Assembly: GCA_002730875.1 (NCBI GenBank)
Contig: PCBI01000012.1
Coordinates: forward strand, 62,001-126,000
DNA length: 64,000 nucleotides
Reading direction: 5' to 3'
From: Spirochaetaceae bacterium
GTDB taxonomy: Bacteria > Spirochaetota > Leptospiria > Leptospirales > Leptonemataceae
In this document: one piece after another, positions 18,798 through 28,037 of the stretch
How the letters are laid out: every line of letters begins with the position of its first letter
How positions within the stretch are numbered: the first letter of the stretch is position 1
Made by a program: the position numbers and the translations under genes
The notes under the pieces: generated by a model
What the model was told of the DNA's origin: nothing
Seen by the model: the letters and a program-made list of their open reading frames with translations, nothing else
Databases searched by the model: none

Positions 18798-19757
18798 TCA
18801 GGTAAAGAAAGCCCGGCTTTGTGCGCAGATGGACCGCAAAGGACAGCGCGGGCAGACCTCTTTCTGGTAGGAGCCGCTGCATTTGCCCAGTATTCCCGGT
18901 CGAGTGAGGGCAAAGTCGTATTTGAGCGGATCTTCCGGGTCCAGGCGGGCCAGGCCTGCCGAGATCTGGGCAGCCATTTTCCAGTCCCGGGTCTTCCGGC
19001 TGGTTAACCCCAGGTTCTGGCCGATTCTTCCCATATGAACATCCAGAGGGACCACCAGGCCGGCGGCAGAAAAGCTGCGGTACAGGCCAAGGTCCGGGTA
19101 GGACCTTCGCACCATCCAGCGAAGAAACATACAGAGTCTCTTCCGGGCTCCGTTTCCTTCTGATTGTCCAATCCAATGTAGCAGTCCGGGGCTTTGGTCC
19201 TGTGGTGGAATGCCAGCCAGGAATCGAGATTGAAAGAAAGCAATCCGCCTTTCGGTATTCCAATGGGGGGAGCCGAAGTTGGATTCCATTGGCAAGGGTG
19301 GAGTTCCCCTACCGTTGTCCGGACCATCGGTACCGGCCGAACCTTCATTGCCATTGCCATTGCCATTGCCATTACCATTGCCATTGCCATTGCCATTGCC
19401 ATTGCCCTGAGCTCGACTTTCAGCTATCATTTCTCCCAGGCGAAGCAGTATGGCTCGAATGTCGGCCTGGCTCTGGAATCGATAATAGGGTAAAGACCCG
19501 GAAGAGAGCCGTTTTCTTTCGGATGCAAAGCGAACCAGTTCTGTTGCCGGAGAATCTCCCAGAAATTCTAGCAATTGTTTTAGAAAGCTACGGATGGAGT
19601 TCACTCTTCCGTAAGCGAAAAGGGCGCACAGTATAGCCACCACTTCGCGGTCCTCGGGAATCTTCGCAGGATGGCGATGGACCAGTTCCAGGGGATCCGA
19701 AGAAAGATATCTTGTATCGTTGTATTGGTCCACCAGCCGATTCAGAACGTCTTTCAT
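18798..19757 (-). CDS. TIGR02757-type Fe-S protein with (Gly-Asn)10 insert
   Basis: A 319-residue protein of the TIGR02757/DUF2400 type. The N-terminal part (LVHRHPAKIPEDREVVAILC, then AYGRVNSI) and the C-terminal part (PLDVHMGRIGQNLGL) fit the family. The end has four cysteines spaced C-x8-C-x2-C-x5-C (CSGSYQKEVCPRCPLRSIC), like the [4Fe-4S] loop of endonuclease III-type glycosylases; a DNA-repair role is inferred from this likeness only. A stretch of ten Gly-Asn pairs, coded by hexanucleotide repeats, sits in the middle between the conserved halves. The gene starts four bases after the membrane phosphatase stop and is probably in the same operon. Confidence 0.8.
   Translation of the reverse strand: MKDVLNRLVDQYNDTRYLSSDPLELVHRHPAKIPEDREVVAILCALFAYGRVNSIRSFLKQLLEFLGDSPATELVRFASERKRLSSGSLPYYRFQSQADIRAILLRLGEMIAESRAQGNGNGNGNGNGNGNGNGNGNEGSAGTDGPDNGRGTPPLPMESNFGSPHWNTERRIAFFQSRFLAGIPPQDQSPGLLHWIGQSEGNGARKRLCMFLRWMVRRSYPDLGLYRSFSAAGLVVPLDVHMGRIGQNLGLTSRKTRDWKMAAQISAGLARLDPEDPLKYDFALTRPGILGKCSGSYQKEVCPRCPLRSICAQSRAFFT
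19346..19405. repeat. Hexanucleotide tandem repeat, 10 units, inside a gene
   Basis: Ten 6-bp units of CATTGC on the plus strand, with one variant unit (CATTAC, 19370-19375). On the coding minus strand they encode alternating Gly and Asn. Because the unit is a multiple of three, gain or loss of units would change the length of the linker without shifting the frame. Such tracts are prone to slippage during replication. Confidence 0.95.
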
Positions 19758-19761
19758 TGGT

Positions 19762-22359
19762 CTATTCGTCCTCCAGTCGACCCAGGTTGTCCCGGGTAAT
19801 GGTTACGGACTTTCGCCGGCCGGGGGCGGAAGGGTCTTCTGGCGGTTCCGGTAGAGGTCGGTCACGATCCAGCTTCAGGAAGGATAGCAACGTGGTCAGC
19901 GGACCCTGTTTGGGCGCGAATTCCAGAGCCAGGAATGTAGTGTCGTCGTCCGGCGAGCGGGATCCGCGAAAGTGATTCAACTCTTCCCTGAGTTTCAGGT
20001 TGATTTCTTCCAGAGGACGATCTCCTTCGTCCAGCAGGAAACGAGCGAATCGAGACTCGCCGAAAGCCTCTTCGTTCTTCGCAAAGGTTTCCAGGACACC
20101 GTCGGAGCAAAGAAAAAGACGCTGACCGGGTTTTAGACTGTAATAACTGGTTCTATACGGACTGGGAAGAACGCCCAGTAGTCTTTGCGTATCCTCCAGT
20201 TTGAGTATCTGATCTTCCTGGGGACTGCGAATAAGCGGACCCGGATGGGCGGCGTTCAGGTACTCCATTTCTCCCTTTTCACGATCCAGAACCAGCGCGA
20301 ACAATGTGAAGAATTCGTTGCCTTCATAGCGGTCCAGCAGAAAGGAATTCAAGGTGTTCACAGTCTCAACCAGGTTGGAGCCTGCGGCCAGGTGGGAGCG
20401 AACGATGCTTCGCATGGCATTCACAAGATACCCGGTTCCCAGACCATGACCGCTTACGTCTCCCAGAAAGACAGCGCTCTTGTTGTCCGGTAGTTCGATA
20501 TGATCCAGGTAGTCTCCGGTAACGCTAATTACCGGAAGGTTGAAATAAGACATTCGGATGCCTTGCGGAAGATTCTCAAAGCTACTTGATACCTGGCGTT
20601 GGAATTGACCGGCCAGATACACTTCGCGCATCTTCTGTCTTTTCTCCACTTCCTGAAACAGAAGCGCGAAGTTTTCTACCATCATGCCTGCCAATCGCGA
20701 CGCTTCCTGCAAGTAGCGAATCTCGCTCAAAAGCAATCCGTCTCGGTTTCTGGGCTTGCCGATGAGCAGCGCCGCCCTTGTAGGCAGGCGGAGTCTGGTG
20801 GAAAGGGAGTTTCGGTTTAGCTTGAAGTAAGATTTCTTCTCCTCCTTCTGGGCTTTCAGTTCCTTTAGATGCTCTTGAAGCCGAAGACGCAGCGAAGGCA
20901 TTTCCAGGCCCTCAATACCCACGGCCAGATGGATGCGGTTTCTATAGAGGAACTTATATAGTTCGCCTCTGACTCCGGTGCCGTAAGTGAGATAGGATGT
21001 AACGACAATCTGTTCCGGCGCAACATGTCGCCAGAGCGGACTACCGTCCGGCAGACGCAAAATCCCCTCGGTGCGAATGCGAAGGTCGGGAAAGGTGGAT
21101 GTAGAAAAAAGCAGATAGGCCTTTTCGATGTTTAGCGTTCGCTCGATTTCCCCGAGAAATGCGGCGGCCGTAGACTGGATTTTCAGCGGATAGCTCATCA
21201 AGCTGGCCAGTCGCTTTAACGACTCCGCCAGTTCGCCGCTGGGGCGGAGCAAACGCTTATCCAGGATCCTGGATGTGTATCGCCGAGCAGGATCCATAAA
21301 GAAGGTCACGGCAAAAATCGTGACGATGTGCAGGATCCACCGAGCATCGTCATGACTTTCTGGAAGTACCAGGCTAATGGTTAGTAGCGCAAGACCGTAG
21401 ATTCCAATGAATACCACCGTAAGAATTCCGGCCAGAAGGGAACGCGTCAGTATTAGCTGGAAAGGCAGAAGATGGATTCTGTAGGTTCCATACAATAATG
21501 TGGCCGGAAATACGAAGAACAGTAGAACGGGAATGAAGAACGGATCCATTCTCCATATGTGCATTGTTGTAAGCGCCGAAGGCAGTAGCAGACCCACGAA
21601 GGTACCCAGGGCCAGAATCCATTGTTTGATGCGATCAATGCCTTCGGCATCTGTGCGCAGGGACGCATCGATTTGAATGGCCAGCACCAGAAGCGCCACA
21701 ATCAGGTATAGATAGCCGGCAAGGTAGGTTAGATTATGAACGCTTTCTTCCCTTTCCGAGCCGCTGTAGGCCAGCAATGAGAAGAACAGGACAAAGAGTA
21801 TTTCCCCCAGGGCAAGTTGCTGCGGCACTTCTTTGCCCGTGGTCCTCAATCCCAGATTCAGAAGAGCCGGAATGAGCAGAAATCCCGCCACCTGCCAAAG
21901 AATCATTCCATCTTGGTACGATAGCAGGTACATACCGGAGACTATATAGAAAACCGAGGCAAAGCAGAATCCGGATAGATGCAGGTCGTTTCCGTAGCTC
22001 AGGAACCATATACCGCACAAGAATGAAATCAAGGCGTATAGAATCAGTAGTTTGTAGATCTCCAGAAAATCCACCAGGTCAAACCTTTCGGTCTGGAAGA
22101 TCTCTTCCCCTTCTTGCGATATCACGCGGTGGACTTGAGGCACATTGGATGCGGTGCCGGTATGTAAAGGCGGCTTACCGTCGATGAGCATGATTCGGTC
22201 CGACGGCAGCAGGTTGGTTTCCGTGCTATAGACTACGGTTCCGTCCGGAAGGTACAGGAAAGGTAGTCTGTAGACTTCCCGGGAAAAAAGAAGCAGCAGC
22301 GCCGCTCCCATAAGAAATGCGGCCAGAGGGTACACCCAGCGATTCATCAAGAGGCTCAA
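19762..22359 (-). CDS. Multi-pass membrane PP2C phosphatase (SpoIIE/RsbU type)
   Basis: An 865-residue protein. The first 370 residues carry an N-terminal anchor, a periplasmic loop and about nine more membrane helices, resembling the sensor part of ComP-like proteins. A middle region (about 375-570) has GAF-like character and ends in a coiled linker. The C-terminal SpoIIE-type PP2C domain has GDYLDHIEL, FLGDVSGHGLGTG (near residue 635), LFLCSDGVLET and SPDDDTTFLALEF, so the metal-binding Asp residues are all present. Such phosphatases dephosphorylate anti-sigma-antagonist proteins in partner-switching pathways. Its start overlaps the stop of a related protein that has lost these residues (ATGA overlap), so the two are likely co-translated. 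The signal sensed is unknown. Confidence 0.85.
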   Translation of the reverse strand: MSLLMNRWVYPLAAFLMGAALLLLFSREVYRLPFLYLPDGTVVYSTETNLLPSDRIMLIDGKPPLHTGTASNVPQVHRVISQEGEEIFQTERFDLVDFLEIYKLLILYALISFLCGIWFLSYGNDLHLSGFCFASVFYIVSGMYLLSYQDGMILWQVAGFLLIPALLNLGLRTTGKEVPQQLALGEILFVLFFSLLAYSGSEREESVHNLTYLAGYLYLIVALLVLAIQIDASLRTDAEGIDRIKQWILALGTFVGLLLPSALTTMHIWRMDPFFIPVLLFFVFPATLLYGTYRIHLLPFQLILTRSLLAGILTVVFIGIYGLALLTISLVLPESHDDARWILHIVTIFAVTFFMDPARRYTSRILDKRLLRPSGELAESLKRLASLMSYPLKIQSTAAAFLGEIERTLNIEKAYLLFSTSTFPDLRIRTEGILRLPDGSPLWRHVAPEQIVVTSYLTYGTGVRGELYKFLYRNRIHLAVGIEGLEMPSLRLRLQEHLKELKAQKEEKKSYFKLNRNSLSTRLRLPTRAALLIGKPRNRDGLLLSEIRYLQEASRLAGMMVENFALLFQEVEKRQKMREVYLAGQFQRQVSSSFENLPQGIRMSYFNLPVISVTGDYLDHIELPDNKSAVFLGDVSGHGLGTGYLVNAMRSIVRSHLAAGSNLVETVNTLNSFLLDRYEGNEFFTLFALVLDREKGEMEYLNAAHPGPLIRSPQEDQILKLEDTQRLLGVLPSPYRTSYYSLKPGQRLFLCSDGVLETFAKNEEAFGESRFARFLLDEGDRPLEEINLKLREELNHFRGSRSPDDDTTFLALEFAPKQGPLTTLLSFLKLDRDRPLPEPPEDPSAPGRRKSVTITRDNLGRLEDE

Positions 22360-23642
22360 GGAAACTCCTCCTGCATGGCGTGCTCCTTCTGCGCGCGAAT
22401 ATCCAGAAGGATTCGGTTGCTATGCTCCACCCTGTAGAGGATGCCCGGGCTCAAGTCCACATAGTTGCGCCAGCCCGGGGAAATCAAAATACGGTCGGGC
22501 TGCGTGGTGTCCTGAAAGCGAAACTGCTTTCCTTCTACGAAAACGGTTACCGATCCGCCGGCATGAAACTGGGCTATCATCATTTCTACGCCGGGCTCTG
22601 TGCGAAGTAAGTAGTTCTCTTTTCGCATATGACCCAGTATACGATGAATGCTGAGATCGGACTCCAGATGCACCAGGGAGTACAGATGGCCCAGCAGACC
22701 GGAAAGCAAAAGACCCGATACGCCGCCGCCCCGAGAAGTGGCAAAGATTACCAGAAAGAGGGTTTCGCCCATGGTGAAGAATTCCTGTACGGAACTGCCG
22801 CTGTCATCTTCGTGGGGTAGAAGCTGGAAGCCCGGAAATGTGGGCACCCTGGAGTTTTTCATCAGGCTGTGCACTTTTTCTGCGCTTTGCAGTTCCTTTT
22901 CGAACTCGCCGGCATCGATGATCTTACTGCTCAGTATATGGTTTTGTATGCTAACCGCGGCTTTCCCCGCAAAGAGCTGCAAGGCACGGTCCGCGAATTT
23001 GTTTCGAGGCGGTTCCATTAAGAACAGGAAGCCCAGTAGTCGGGTGCGAAAAATGAACGGCACGATCCAGGCCACGCGGTTTTGCTGCATGATTTCTTTC
23101 AGAGATTCGGGAACCTCTTCGTCATCTATTCTGGCTATTTTGCGGAAACCCTTGAATTCTCGCTTAAGATCTTCGGTCTTCTGGTAGTAGATCGCATTTC
23201 CTTTGATGATTCGCCCGTTCTTATAGATATGAAACCTGTAGCTTTTACGGTCTTCGGACAGTATTGCAATGCGGGCAGAGGTAACTCGTAGCCAGAACAG
23301 CAGATCCGGAATGATCTGATGTAGAAGGGAATCCACGGAGAACTGGCGTGCCAGAAAGTCCAGGTGGTGGATGTCTTCATCTACCAGGGTCTCCCAGTCC
23401 TGTCGGCGAAACAGATGCCTCAGGAGCGAAGCCCGAGCAGGGAACAGAATCAGCACGGACAGAACGATGAATAACAGAGTAATTAAGTTTTCACGTTGGA
23501 CGGTTTCCAGCGTTGATTCCACTGGCGGGAAGATCGCATGCAGCAGGAAATACAAAGCGGAGATTACAATGGCTGATGACGCCGTAACCAGCCAGCTTTG
23601 CAGCCTGTATCTACCGGCGGGTGTATTCCAGAATTTCTGCAT
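22356..23642 (-). CDS. Degenerate SpoIIE-like protein with GAF-like region (putative pseudophosphatase)
   Basis: A 428-residue protein with two N-terminal membrane helices, a GAF-like central region (about 90-235) and a C-terminal part that follows the SpoIIE/PP2C layout. Where active enzymes have Asp-Val-Ser-Gly-His-Gly, this protein reads FATSRGGGVSGLLLSGLLGH, and the later SDG and DDxT motifs are not seen. It therefore should not bind the catalytic metals. The gene lies three bases after argJ and overlaps the active phosphatase gene by four bases. A role as regulatory or scaffold partner of that phosphatase is inferred. The degeneracy is a reading of motifs, not of an alignment. Confidence 0.65.
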   Translation of the reverse strand: MQKFWNTPAGRYRLQSWLVTASSAIVISALYFLLHAIFPPVESTLETVQRENLITLLFIVLSVLILFPARASLLRHLFRRQDWETLVDEDIHHLDFLARQFSVDSLLHQIIPDLLFWLRVTSARIAILSEDRKSYRFHIYKNGRIIKGNAIYYQKTEDLKREFKGFRKIARIDDEEVPESLKEIMQQNRVAWIVPFIFRTRLLGFLFLMEPPRNKFADRALQLFAGKAAVSIQNHILSSKIIDAGEFEKELQSAEKVHSLMKNSRVPTFPGFQLLPHEDDSGSSVQEFFTMGETLFLVIFATSRGGGVSGLLLSGLLGHLYSLVHLESDLSIHRILGHMRKENYLLRTEPGVEMMIAQFHAGGSVTVFVEGKQFRFQDTTQPDRILISPGWRNYVDLSPGILYRVEHSNRILLDIRAQKEHAMQEEFP

Positions 23643-23644
23643 AT

Positions 23645-24949
23645 TCAGGTGGTATAGTCTGCATTCAATCTAACGTAATCGGAGGTAAGGTCGCTGGCCC
23701 AGAATCGCTCGAATCGAGTGCCCATATCCAGATCCACTTTGATTTTCACCTCGGGCTGCTGAAAGTGCGCTTTCAGGTCTTCCAGGTCGGGATGGACATC
23801 CTTTCCCGCTCCTTGAAAGAGCAACTGATCTCCAGCGTAGATCTTTACATGGTCCGGTCGGATTGCTTCGTCAAACACCTTTCCGATGGCCATAATAATT
23901 CGTCCCCAGTTCGGATCCGATCCATGGATGGCGGTTTTTACCAGTGGACTGTTTATGAGCGACCGTCCCACCTTGTAGGCCGCCTCCTGGCTCCGAGCTC
24001 CGACCACCAGGACTTCGAAGAATCGGCTGGCTCCTTCTCCATCGCGTACAATTTCCCGGCTCAGGTAGATACAGGTTCGCAGTACCGCGCGTACGAATTC
24101 CAGTTCCTCGTCGCCTATGTGGTCTGGCCAGGGGTTGGATCGTTCTACCTGGTCGGGTTTCTCGCCTGTTTGCGGCAGGGGATCGCCGAGGATGGTTTCC
24201 AGGGTTTGTTCGGACCAGAGACTTTCCAGTCCGACCGGGAACTTGAAGGCCGGTTTTCCGGCGGCGCCGTTGGCCATGATTACAACGGTATCGCTGGTGG
24301 ATGTATCGCTATCGACTGAGATGCGATTAAAGCTTCGATTGACACAGAACTTTAGAAGGCGGTTTAGATCCGCCGCCTCCATGGTAGCGTCAGTAACAAT
24401 ATAAGAAAGCATGGTAGCCATGTTGGGTTCGATCATGCCGGCTCCCTTGGCCATGCCCAGTACGGCGATTCCGCTATGAAGTTCATAACCGCGAACCTTT
24501 GGGAAGGCATCTGTGGTCATGATTGCCCTGCTAAAGGAGTTAAAGTCTGGCGAATGGAGCTTGTCCGGTAAAGACCTGCATGCGGCCTCCAGTCGATCCG
24601 CCGGCGGCAGCCTTCCGATCACGCCAGTGCTGGAAGGCAGAATCATGGCAGGATCTACGTTTAGCGCCTCGCCGGTCCACTTGCACATGTTGCGGGCCAG
24701 ATCCAGTCCAGCCTGCCCCGTGGCCACATTCGCATTCTTGGAGTTTACAACAATAGTCTGTAGCTTGCCGTCCTGAATGTGCTCGCGGCCTACGATCACC
24801 GGATTGCCAGGAAAATGACTTCGCGTGAAGACGGCCGCAGCAGAGGCGGGGCGGGAGCTATGTATGCAGCCGAAGTCCAGGGAATGATCTTTTATTCCGG
24901 CATTCCAGCCGCAGGCCAGATACCCGGAAGGTGCAGGAGCTTGGGACAT
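23645..24949 (-). CDS. argJ: Glutamate N-acetyltransferase / amino-acid N-acetyltransferase
   Basis: A 434-residue enzyme of arginine synthesis that moves acetyl from N-acetylornithine to glutamate, and in bifunctional members also uses acetyl-CoA. It has NSKNANVATG, ILPSSTGVIG, the autoprocessing segment KGAGMIEPNMATMLSYIVTD (cleavage before the Thr of ATML gives alpha and beta chains) and SVDSDTSTSDTV. The C-terminus is shorter-looking in detail but the length is typical. It is the first gene of the minus-strand group that continues with the phosphatase pair; the three-base spacing to the next gene implies co-transcription. Whether it is mono- or bifunctional cannot be read from the sequence. 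Confidence 0.95.
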   Translation of the reverse strand: MSQAPAPSGYLACGWNAGIKDHSLDFGCIHSSRPASAAAVFTRSHFPGNPVIVGREHIQDGKLQTIVVNSKNANVATGQAGLDLARNMCKWTGEALNVDPAMILPSSTGVIGRLPPADRLEAACRSLPDKLHSPDFNSFSRAIMTTDAFPKVRGYELHSGIAVLGMAKGAGMIEPNMATMLSYIVTDATMEAADLNRLLKFCVNRSFNRISVDSDTSTSDTVVIMANGAAGKPAFKFPVGLESLWSEQTLETILGDPLPQTGEKPDQVERSNPWPDHIGDEELEFVRAVLRTCIYLSREIVRDGEGASRFFEVLVVGARSQEAAYKVGRSLINSPLVKTAIHGSDPNWGRIIMAIGKVFDEAIRPDHVKIYAGDQLLFQGAGKDVHPDLEDLKAHFQQPEVKIKVDLDMGTRFERFWASDLTSDYVRLNADYTT

Positions 24950-25108
24950 AAGCCAGCAGAATTCATCCCCGGCTGCGATTTGTCAAGCCCGAGCAAGTCC
25001 GTTCCGGGTCCGACTTTGCCGTTCTCGCCGTAGACGATAGCCCCATTCGATCAATTCCAGCGCTACTTGCCGCTGGTTACAGGGCAATGTTACGACCAAA
25101 CTGGTGCG

Positions 25109-26440
25109 CTAGCCGTTGAACTGAACGCTTAGCATACTCAGATCGTCGGTGGGGCGGGTGTCTTCGCGAAAGCTTTCCCAGTATTGCAAAACTTCCCGAT
25201 TAATTCTCGCAGGATCAGGTCGAGTGCCGGTGAGAATCTGTTCGATGCGCGAAGCGCCAAACATCTGTCCTGAGCCGTCTCTTTGCTCCAGAATACCGTC
25301 GGAGCAGGAGAAAAGCAGATCCCTGTCTTGTAGCCGATAATGCACTGGCTCAATCTGCAAATCGCCATGCATCCCCAGAAAGGGGGCCTGATCGGGTCCC
25401 CCAATTCTGGTTTTTTCCAGGCGATGGGTCTTATAGCCCCGGGTTACCCAGAGCATTCCGTGCCCAAAGTCGTAAACGGTTAGTCTTTGCTCTTTCGCAT
25501 TGATTACCATTGCGATTCCGGTAGCATACATTTCGGCCGGGCTCAAGTCGTAAGCGGTGCGGTTCAATTGTTGGAGGATTCGTCCTACGAACCTGGCGTC
25601 CCGGGAAACGGTTCCGCCTTCGCTTAACATAGTATGCATGCAACTGCCCAGAATGGATACCATACTGCTTGCCTTTAGCCCCTTTCCGCATACATCGAAG
25701 AGCAAAAACAGGGTATGATCCGGACCCAGGGAGTAGGATTGCACGAAATCGCCGCCGGGGCCGGACAAAGGGCGAACGTACCGGCTATACTCCACCGCCC
25801 GTGAAGGCGCGATTCCGCTTCTGCTGGATTCGCGGACTCCGGAAGCCGCCAGAAACTCCAGGCCCTCATTCCATTCCAGCAGCGCATGTTGAGCCTCCAG
25901 ACAGGCTTCGTTGTCTCTGCGCAGGAAGGAATTCATCCCACGTAGAACCAGGTCCACCGTGGAGATTCCGTAGAATTCATCGTCCAGGGTTACCACAAAT
26001 GGATCGAACCGGCTTTCCTCCGGGCGTGCCATCAAGGCCTGGGATGCCTCGCTCAGCGTGGAATGCGCGTCCAGAATTACCGGCTCTGGCCGCATCAGCG
26101 AACTGGTCTTTACATCCGGCCGAAGCATCAATTCTCGACTGTAATGGTTCTTACTCAGGATGGCCAGAAACTGGTTTCTGAGGGTGTAACCGGTGATTCG
26201 GCCTTCGCTATTCTGCACTGGTAAATATTGCAGATCGGGATAATTGCGATACAGGTCATAGACCTGGACCGCGGGATCGTCTTCGCCGGGAAGGATGTAT
26301 TCGTAGCCGGAGAGTTCTTGCAATCGCTGAAGCGTGAGCACCTTTCGCCCCACTTCGTAGGCCGAGAAAATGGGCGGCCGGTCCATCTTCCCTTTTGCGG
26401 ATTCTGTTGGGGTCTGGTTCTCCAGAATAGAGCTACTCAT
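25109..26440 (-). CDS. CBS-domain SpoIIE-type PP2C phosphatase
   Basis: A 443-residue soluble protein. Residues about 20-185 look like a pair of CBS domains (YLPVQNSEGRITGYTLRNQF, then SSLMRPEPVILDAHSTLSEA and DDEFYGISTVDLVL), modules that often bind adenine nucleotides. The C-terminal PP2C domain has GPGGDFVQSYSL, LLFDVCGKGLKASS, LLFSCSDGILEQRD and a terminal TDDLSMLSVQ, so catalytic Asp residues are kept. A longer frame begins at 26596, but ATG 26440 (MSSSILEN) is preferred because the extra 52 residues are low-complexity and basic. No strong ribosome-binding site is seen before 26440. It is the third SpoIIE-type gene in the window. Confidence 0.78.
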   Translation of the reverse strand: MSSSILENQTPTESAKGKMDRPPIFSAYEVGRKVLTLQRLQELSGYEYILPGEDDPAVQVYDLYRNYPDLQYLPVQNSEGRITGYTLRNQFLAILSKNHYSRELMLRPDVKTSSLMRPEPVILDAHSTLSEASQALMARPEESRFDPFVVTLDDEFYGISTVDLVLRGMNSFLRRDNEACLEAQHALLEWNEGLEFLAASGVRESSRSGIAPSRAVEYSRYVRPLSGPGGDFVQSYSLGPDHTLFLLFDVCGKGLKASSMVSILGSCMHTMLSEGGTVSRDARFVGRILQQLNRTAYDLSPAEMYATGIAMVINAKEQRLTVYDFGHGMLWVTRGYKTHRLEKTRIGGPDQAPFLGMHGDLQIEPVHYRLQDRDLLFSCSDGILEQRDGSGQMFGASRIEQILTGTRPDPARINREVLQYWESFREDTRPTDDLSMLSVQFNG

Positions 26441-26736
26441 AGGTTCAAATAGGTACCTGGATGTTACACGGTAATGTCTGTCCCTGGAGGGATTGTTGAC
26501 ACTTGCTTTACATTTTGCGGCCAGAATCTCGGTGCCTCTTTCCCTTTGTTCCCGTTTTCCCTGGCTGTCCAGGCGGACATCGATTCGCGCAGGCATTCTC
26601 GCGAATGCCTATTGTCGGGCCAGACCCTTCTGCAACGACCTCGCTCGGGTTACCCCGGATCGGGCGGTCCCGGGGCGGGAGCTGCGGACCCGGGGTTTTT
26701 ACTTGTAGGTAGAGGGCCCTGACCTCTTTTGCAACC

Positions 26737-27498
26737 ATGAGCGAAAAACCATTTAAAGGCAAAGTGGCTCTCGTAACCGGTTCTGCCCGAGGCATTGGAC
26801 GTTCCATTGCCGAGGATCTGGCGGAATGGGGAGCCGACCAGGTAATTCTGGACATGAAACAAGAGGACTGCGACAAAACGGCGCAGGAAATATCCTCCGA
26901 ATACGGCGTAAAGGCCATTGGCGTTGCTTGCAACGTAACGGATAAAGATCAGGTAGGTCAGGCGGCAGATAAGATCAAAGGCGAATTTGGCGGTCTGCAT
27001 TTTCTGGTAAACAATGCTGGAATTCTGCGCGACAATCTTCTGATTCGCATGAAGGAAGAGGACTGGGACATCGTAATGGATGTGAACCTGAAGGGGCCTT
27101 TTCTGGTTACTCAGGGTATGCTGCGAATGCTGATGAAGGCCGACGGCGGCGGAAGAATCGTAAATATTAGCTCCGTTTCCGGTCTTGTAGGCCAGGCCGG
27201 TCAGGCGAATTACTCATCCAGCAAGAGCGGATTGATTGGATTCACCAAAGTAGTGGCCCGCGAATATGCATCCAAAGGGCTACTCTGCAATGCCATTTGT
27301 CCAGGCTATGTGCAGACTGATCTTACGGGAGCTCTCACCGAAGAAGTACAGAAAATGCTGGAGGACTCTATTCCTCTGGGACGTGCCGGTCGAGTGCAGG
27401 ATATTTCCCGGGTAGTTCGATTCCTCTGTTCCGACGACGCTTCCTTTATCACAGGAAACGTGATCCGAGTGGATGGCGGAACCGCCATAGGAATGTAA
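26737..27498 (+). CDS. fabG: SDR family 3-oxoacyl-ACP reductase-like protein
   Basis: A 253-residue classical short-chain dehydrogenase. It has TGSARGIGRS for NADP binding, NNAGILRDNLLIRM, the catalytic Ser in NISSVSG, the Tyr-x-x-x-Lys in YSSSKSG and CPGYVQTDL. The last residues GGTAIGM match FabG. The reaction is reduction of beta-ketoacyl-ACP in fatty-acid synthesis. FabG paralogues with other substrates are common, and no acpP or fabF is next to it, so the symbol is by similarity. The gene seems to be a single unit, followed by a strong hairpin. Confidence 0.85.
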   Translation: MSEKPFKGKVALVTGSARGIGRSIAEDLAEWGADQVILDMKQEDCDKTAQEISSEYGVKAIGVACNVTDKDQVGQAADKIKGEFGGLHFLVNNAGILRDNLLIRMKEEDWDIVMDVNLKGPFLVTQGMLRMLMKADGGGRIVNISSVSGLVGQAGQANYSSSKSGLIGFTKVVAREYASKGLLCNAICPGYVQTDLTGALTEEVQKMLEDSIPLGRAGRVQDISRVVRFLCSDDASFITGNVIRVDGGTAIGM

Positions 27499-27526
27499 GC
27501 CTCCAATGGCTTTCTAAGAAACCTGG

Positions 27527-27550
27527 CAGGGGTCGGTTCGCCGGCCCCTG
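27527..27550 (+). terminator. Hairpin downstream of fabG-like gene
   Basis: CAGGGGTCGG and CCGGCCCCTG form a 10-bp stem (one G-T pair) around a TTCG tetraloop, a very stable fold, 28 bases after the stop. No T tract follows, so termination would be atypical or Rho-assisted. It lies between convergent genes (fabG-like and the PII gene). Confidence 0.5.
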
Positions 27551-27689
27551 TGGCATCCCTGGTTGCTCCTTAATCGCTTTTGTGGCCGGGCACATTTTCC
27601 GGTCCTTCTCAGATCGCAAATGGCCCCTTTCCAGCAGTTCCATTGCCGCTTCTTGATGCGGAATTCTTCGATGGCAGGTTCTGCAGAAC

Positions 27690-28037
27690 CTATATCGCCT
27701 CTTCGCCTCGCTCCCCGGTACGAATGCGAATACACTCTTCCATGGGTATGACAAAGATTTTTCCATCGCCAATTTTTCCACCGCCTTCTGTTCGAGCGGA
27801 CTCAATCAAGGCTGCGATGGCGTTTTCGGCAAGTTCGTCGGGCACGGCAATTTCAAGGCGAACCTTCTTTACAAGATGAATGAATACCTCGCGTCCGCGA
27901 AAGACTTCCCGGTAGCCTTTTTGTTGTCCGTAACCCTGGGCATCTGATACCGTGAGCCTGTAGATCTCATGACGATTCAGGGCATTTCGCACTTCTTCCA
28001 GGCGATGCGGCTGGATTATAGCTATGATCAGTTTCAT
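27690..28037 (-). CDS. PII family signal-transduction protein lacking Tyr51
   Basis: A 115-residue PII protein, a trimeric sensor of nitrogen, 2-oxoglutarate and ATP/ADP status. GYGQQKGYREVFRGRE covers the T-loop base, GKIGDGKIFV is the B-loop and RIRTGERGEEAI the C-loop. The residue at position 51, the uridylylated Tyr in enteric GlnB/GlnK, is Val here (GREVF), and position 49 is Arg rather than the cyanobacterial phospho-Ser. Covalent modification at these sites is therefore unlikely. The start is supported by AAAGGAG six bases upstream. No amtB, glnA or glnD is adjacent, so the partner is unknown. Confidence 0.9.
   Translation of the reverse strand: MKLIIAIIQPHRLEEVRNALNRHEIYRLTVSDAQGYGQQKGYREVFRGREVFIHLVKKVRLEIAVPDELAENAIAALIESARTEGGGKIGDGKIFVIPMEECIRIRTGERGEEAI

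Noticed and set aside
23621..24319. 232-residue plus-strand frame
   Set aside because: It is antisense to argJ, whose conserved motifs are continuous on the minus strand.
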